A DNA stretch of 47,036 bases, from the NCBI RefSeq assembly GCF_018860585.1, contig NZ_JAHKPR010000010.1, positions 219,479 to 266,514 of the forward strand, in the 5' to 3' direction. This DNA is from Colwellia sp. E2M01. GTDB taxonomy: Bacteria; Pseudomonadota; Gammaproteobacteria; Enterobacterales; Alteromonadaceae. Of this stretch, positions 46,968 to 47,036 are shown in pieces. Each line of letters starts with the position of its first letter. Position 1 is the stretch's first letter. The notes under the pieces are model-generated. The model was not told where the DNA came from. It did not search any database and was given only the letters and a program-made list of their open reading frames with translations. The translations under genes were made by a program, and so were the position numbers.

Positions 46968-47036
46968 ATATACCCGTTACCATTCAAAGTGCTGTATTTC
47001 AGTGGGAATTAAAATGTCTTTAAGCGGCGGTAAATA
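46968..47036. repeat. Start of another TATACCCG-family repeat (cut by the window edge)
   Basis: Begins TATACCCGTTACCATTCAAA and runs to the window end. The first 10 bases match the MITE-like element's end at 10455. Its far end is not in the window, so its extent is unknown. Confidence 0.35.

Overview
This 47 kb window looks like chromosome from an AT-rich marine gammaproteobacterium of the Alteromonadales, most like Colwellia or a relative (Colwelliaceae). The basis is the gene content and order (metK-rsmE-gshB-yqgE-ruvX; zapA/6S RNA next to ygfB-pepP-ubiH-ubiI; gcvTHP), the protein sequences, and REP-like and palindromic intergenic repeats of the kind common in that group. The genus is an inference; no search was run.

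Layout. (1) 1-5,970: a rhodanese and DsbA/FrnE-like thiol protein pair behind a three-copy operator-like array; lysA; a flavin reductase divergent from a LysR regulator; a DUF2982-like membrane protein; a DUF4124 protein. (2) 6,113-10,183: a DUF4124-M23 peptidase, then a membrane fusion lipoprotein/ABC ATPase/ABC-2 permease efflux operon. (3) 10,455-10,718: a MITE-like element with 24-bp terminal inverted repeats. (4) 10,730-16,324: housekeeping genes on the minus strand (ruvX, yqgE, gshB, rsmE, metK with a tandem MetJ-type operator, murI without an ordinary start codon). (5) 16,481-17,712: zapA and the 6S RNA gene, followed by five degenerate tandem copies of the 6S RNA 3' end. (6) 17,986-22,672: ygfB, pepP, ubiH, ubiI. 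(7) 23,162-28,338: glycine cleavage genes gcvT, gcvH, gcvP, separated by long repeat-bearing gaps.

(8) 28,478-32,790 is an accessory island after the gcvP terminator. It holds a complete Ec86/Eco1-type retron (nucleoside-deoxyribosyltransferase-like effector, msr-msd RNA, reverse transcriptase), probably an anti-phage system. Next comes a Y1/HUH (REP-associated-type) transposase surrounded by copies of a 13-bp GTAAACGGGGACA-type motif, a GC-rich structured element and paired REP-like hairpins.

(9) 32,873-39,582 is a six-gene minus-strand operon, eboD-C-A-B-E-F. It matches the ebo/EDB cluster known from cyanobacterial scytonemin producers, algae-associated Bacteroidetes and Pseudomonas. The genes encode a sugar-phosphate cyclase, a UbiA-like prenyltransferase, an EboA protein, a TatD-like hydrolase, a TIM-barrel protein and a phosphodiesterase, and probably make or move an unidentified small molecule. 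(10) 40,706-46,844: two plus-strand lipoproteins, a PVC-type propeller/cytochrome c/discoidin-like protein and a GH2 beta-galactosidase, suggesting surface or periplasmic sugar use.

Most worth a second look: the 6S RNA 3'-end repeat array, the retron, the transposase with its dispersed recognition-like motif, the ebo operon and the murI start.
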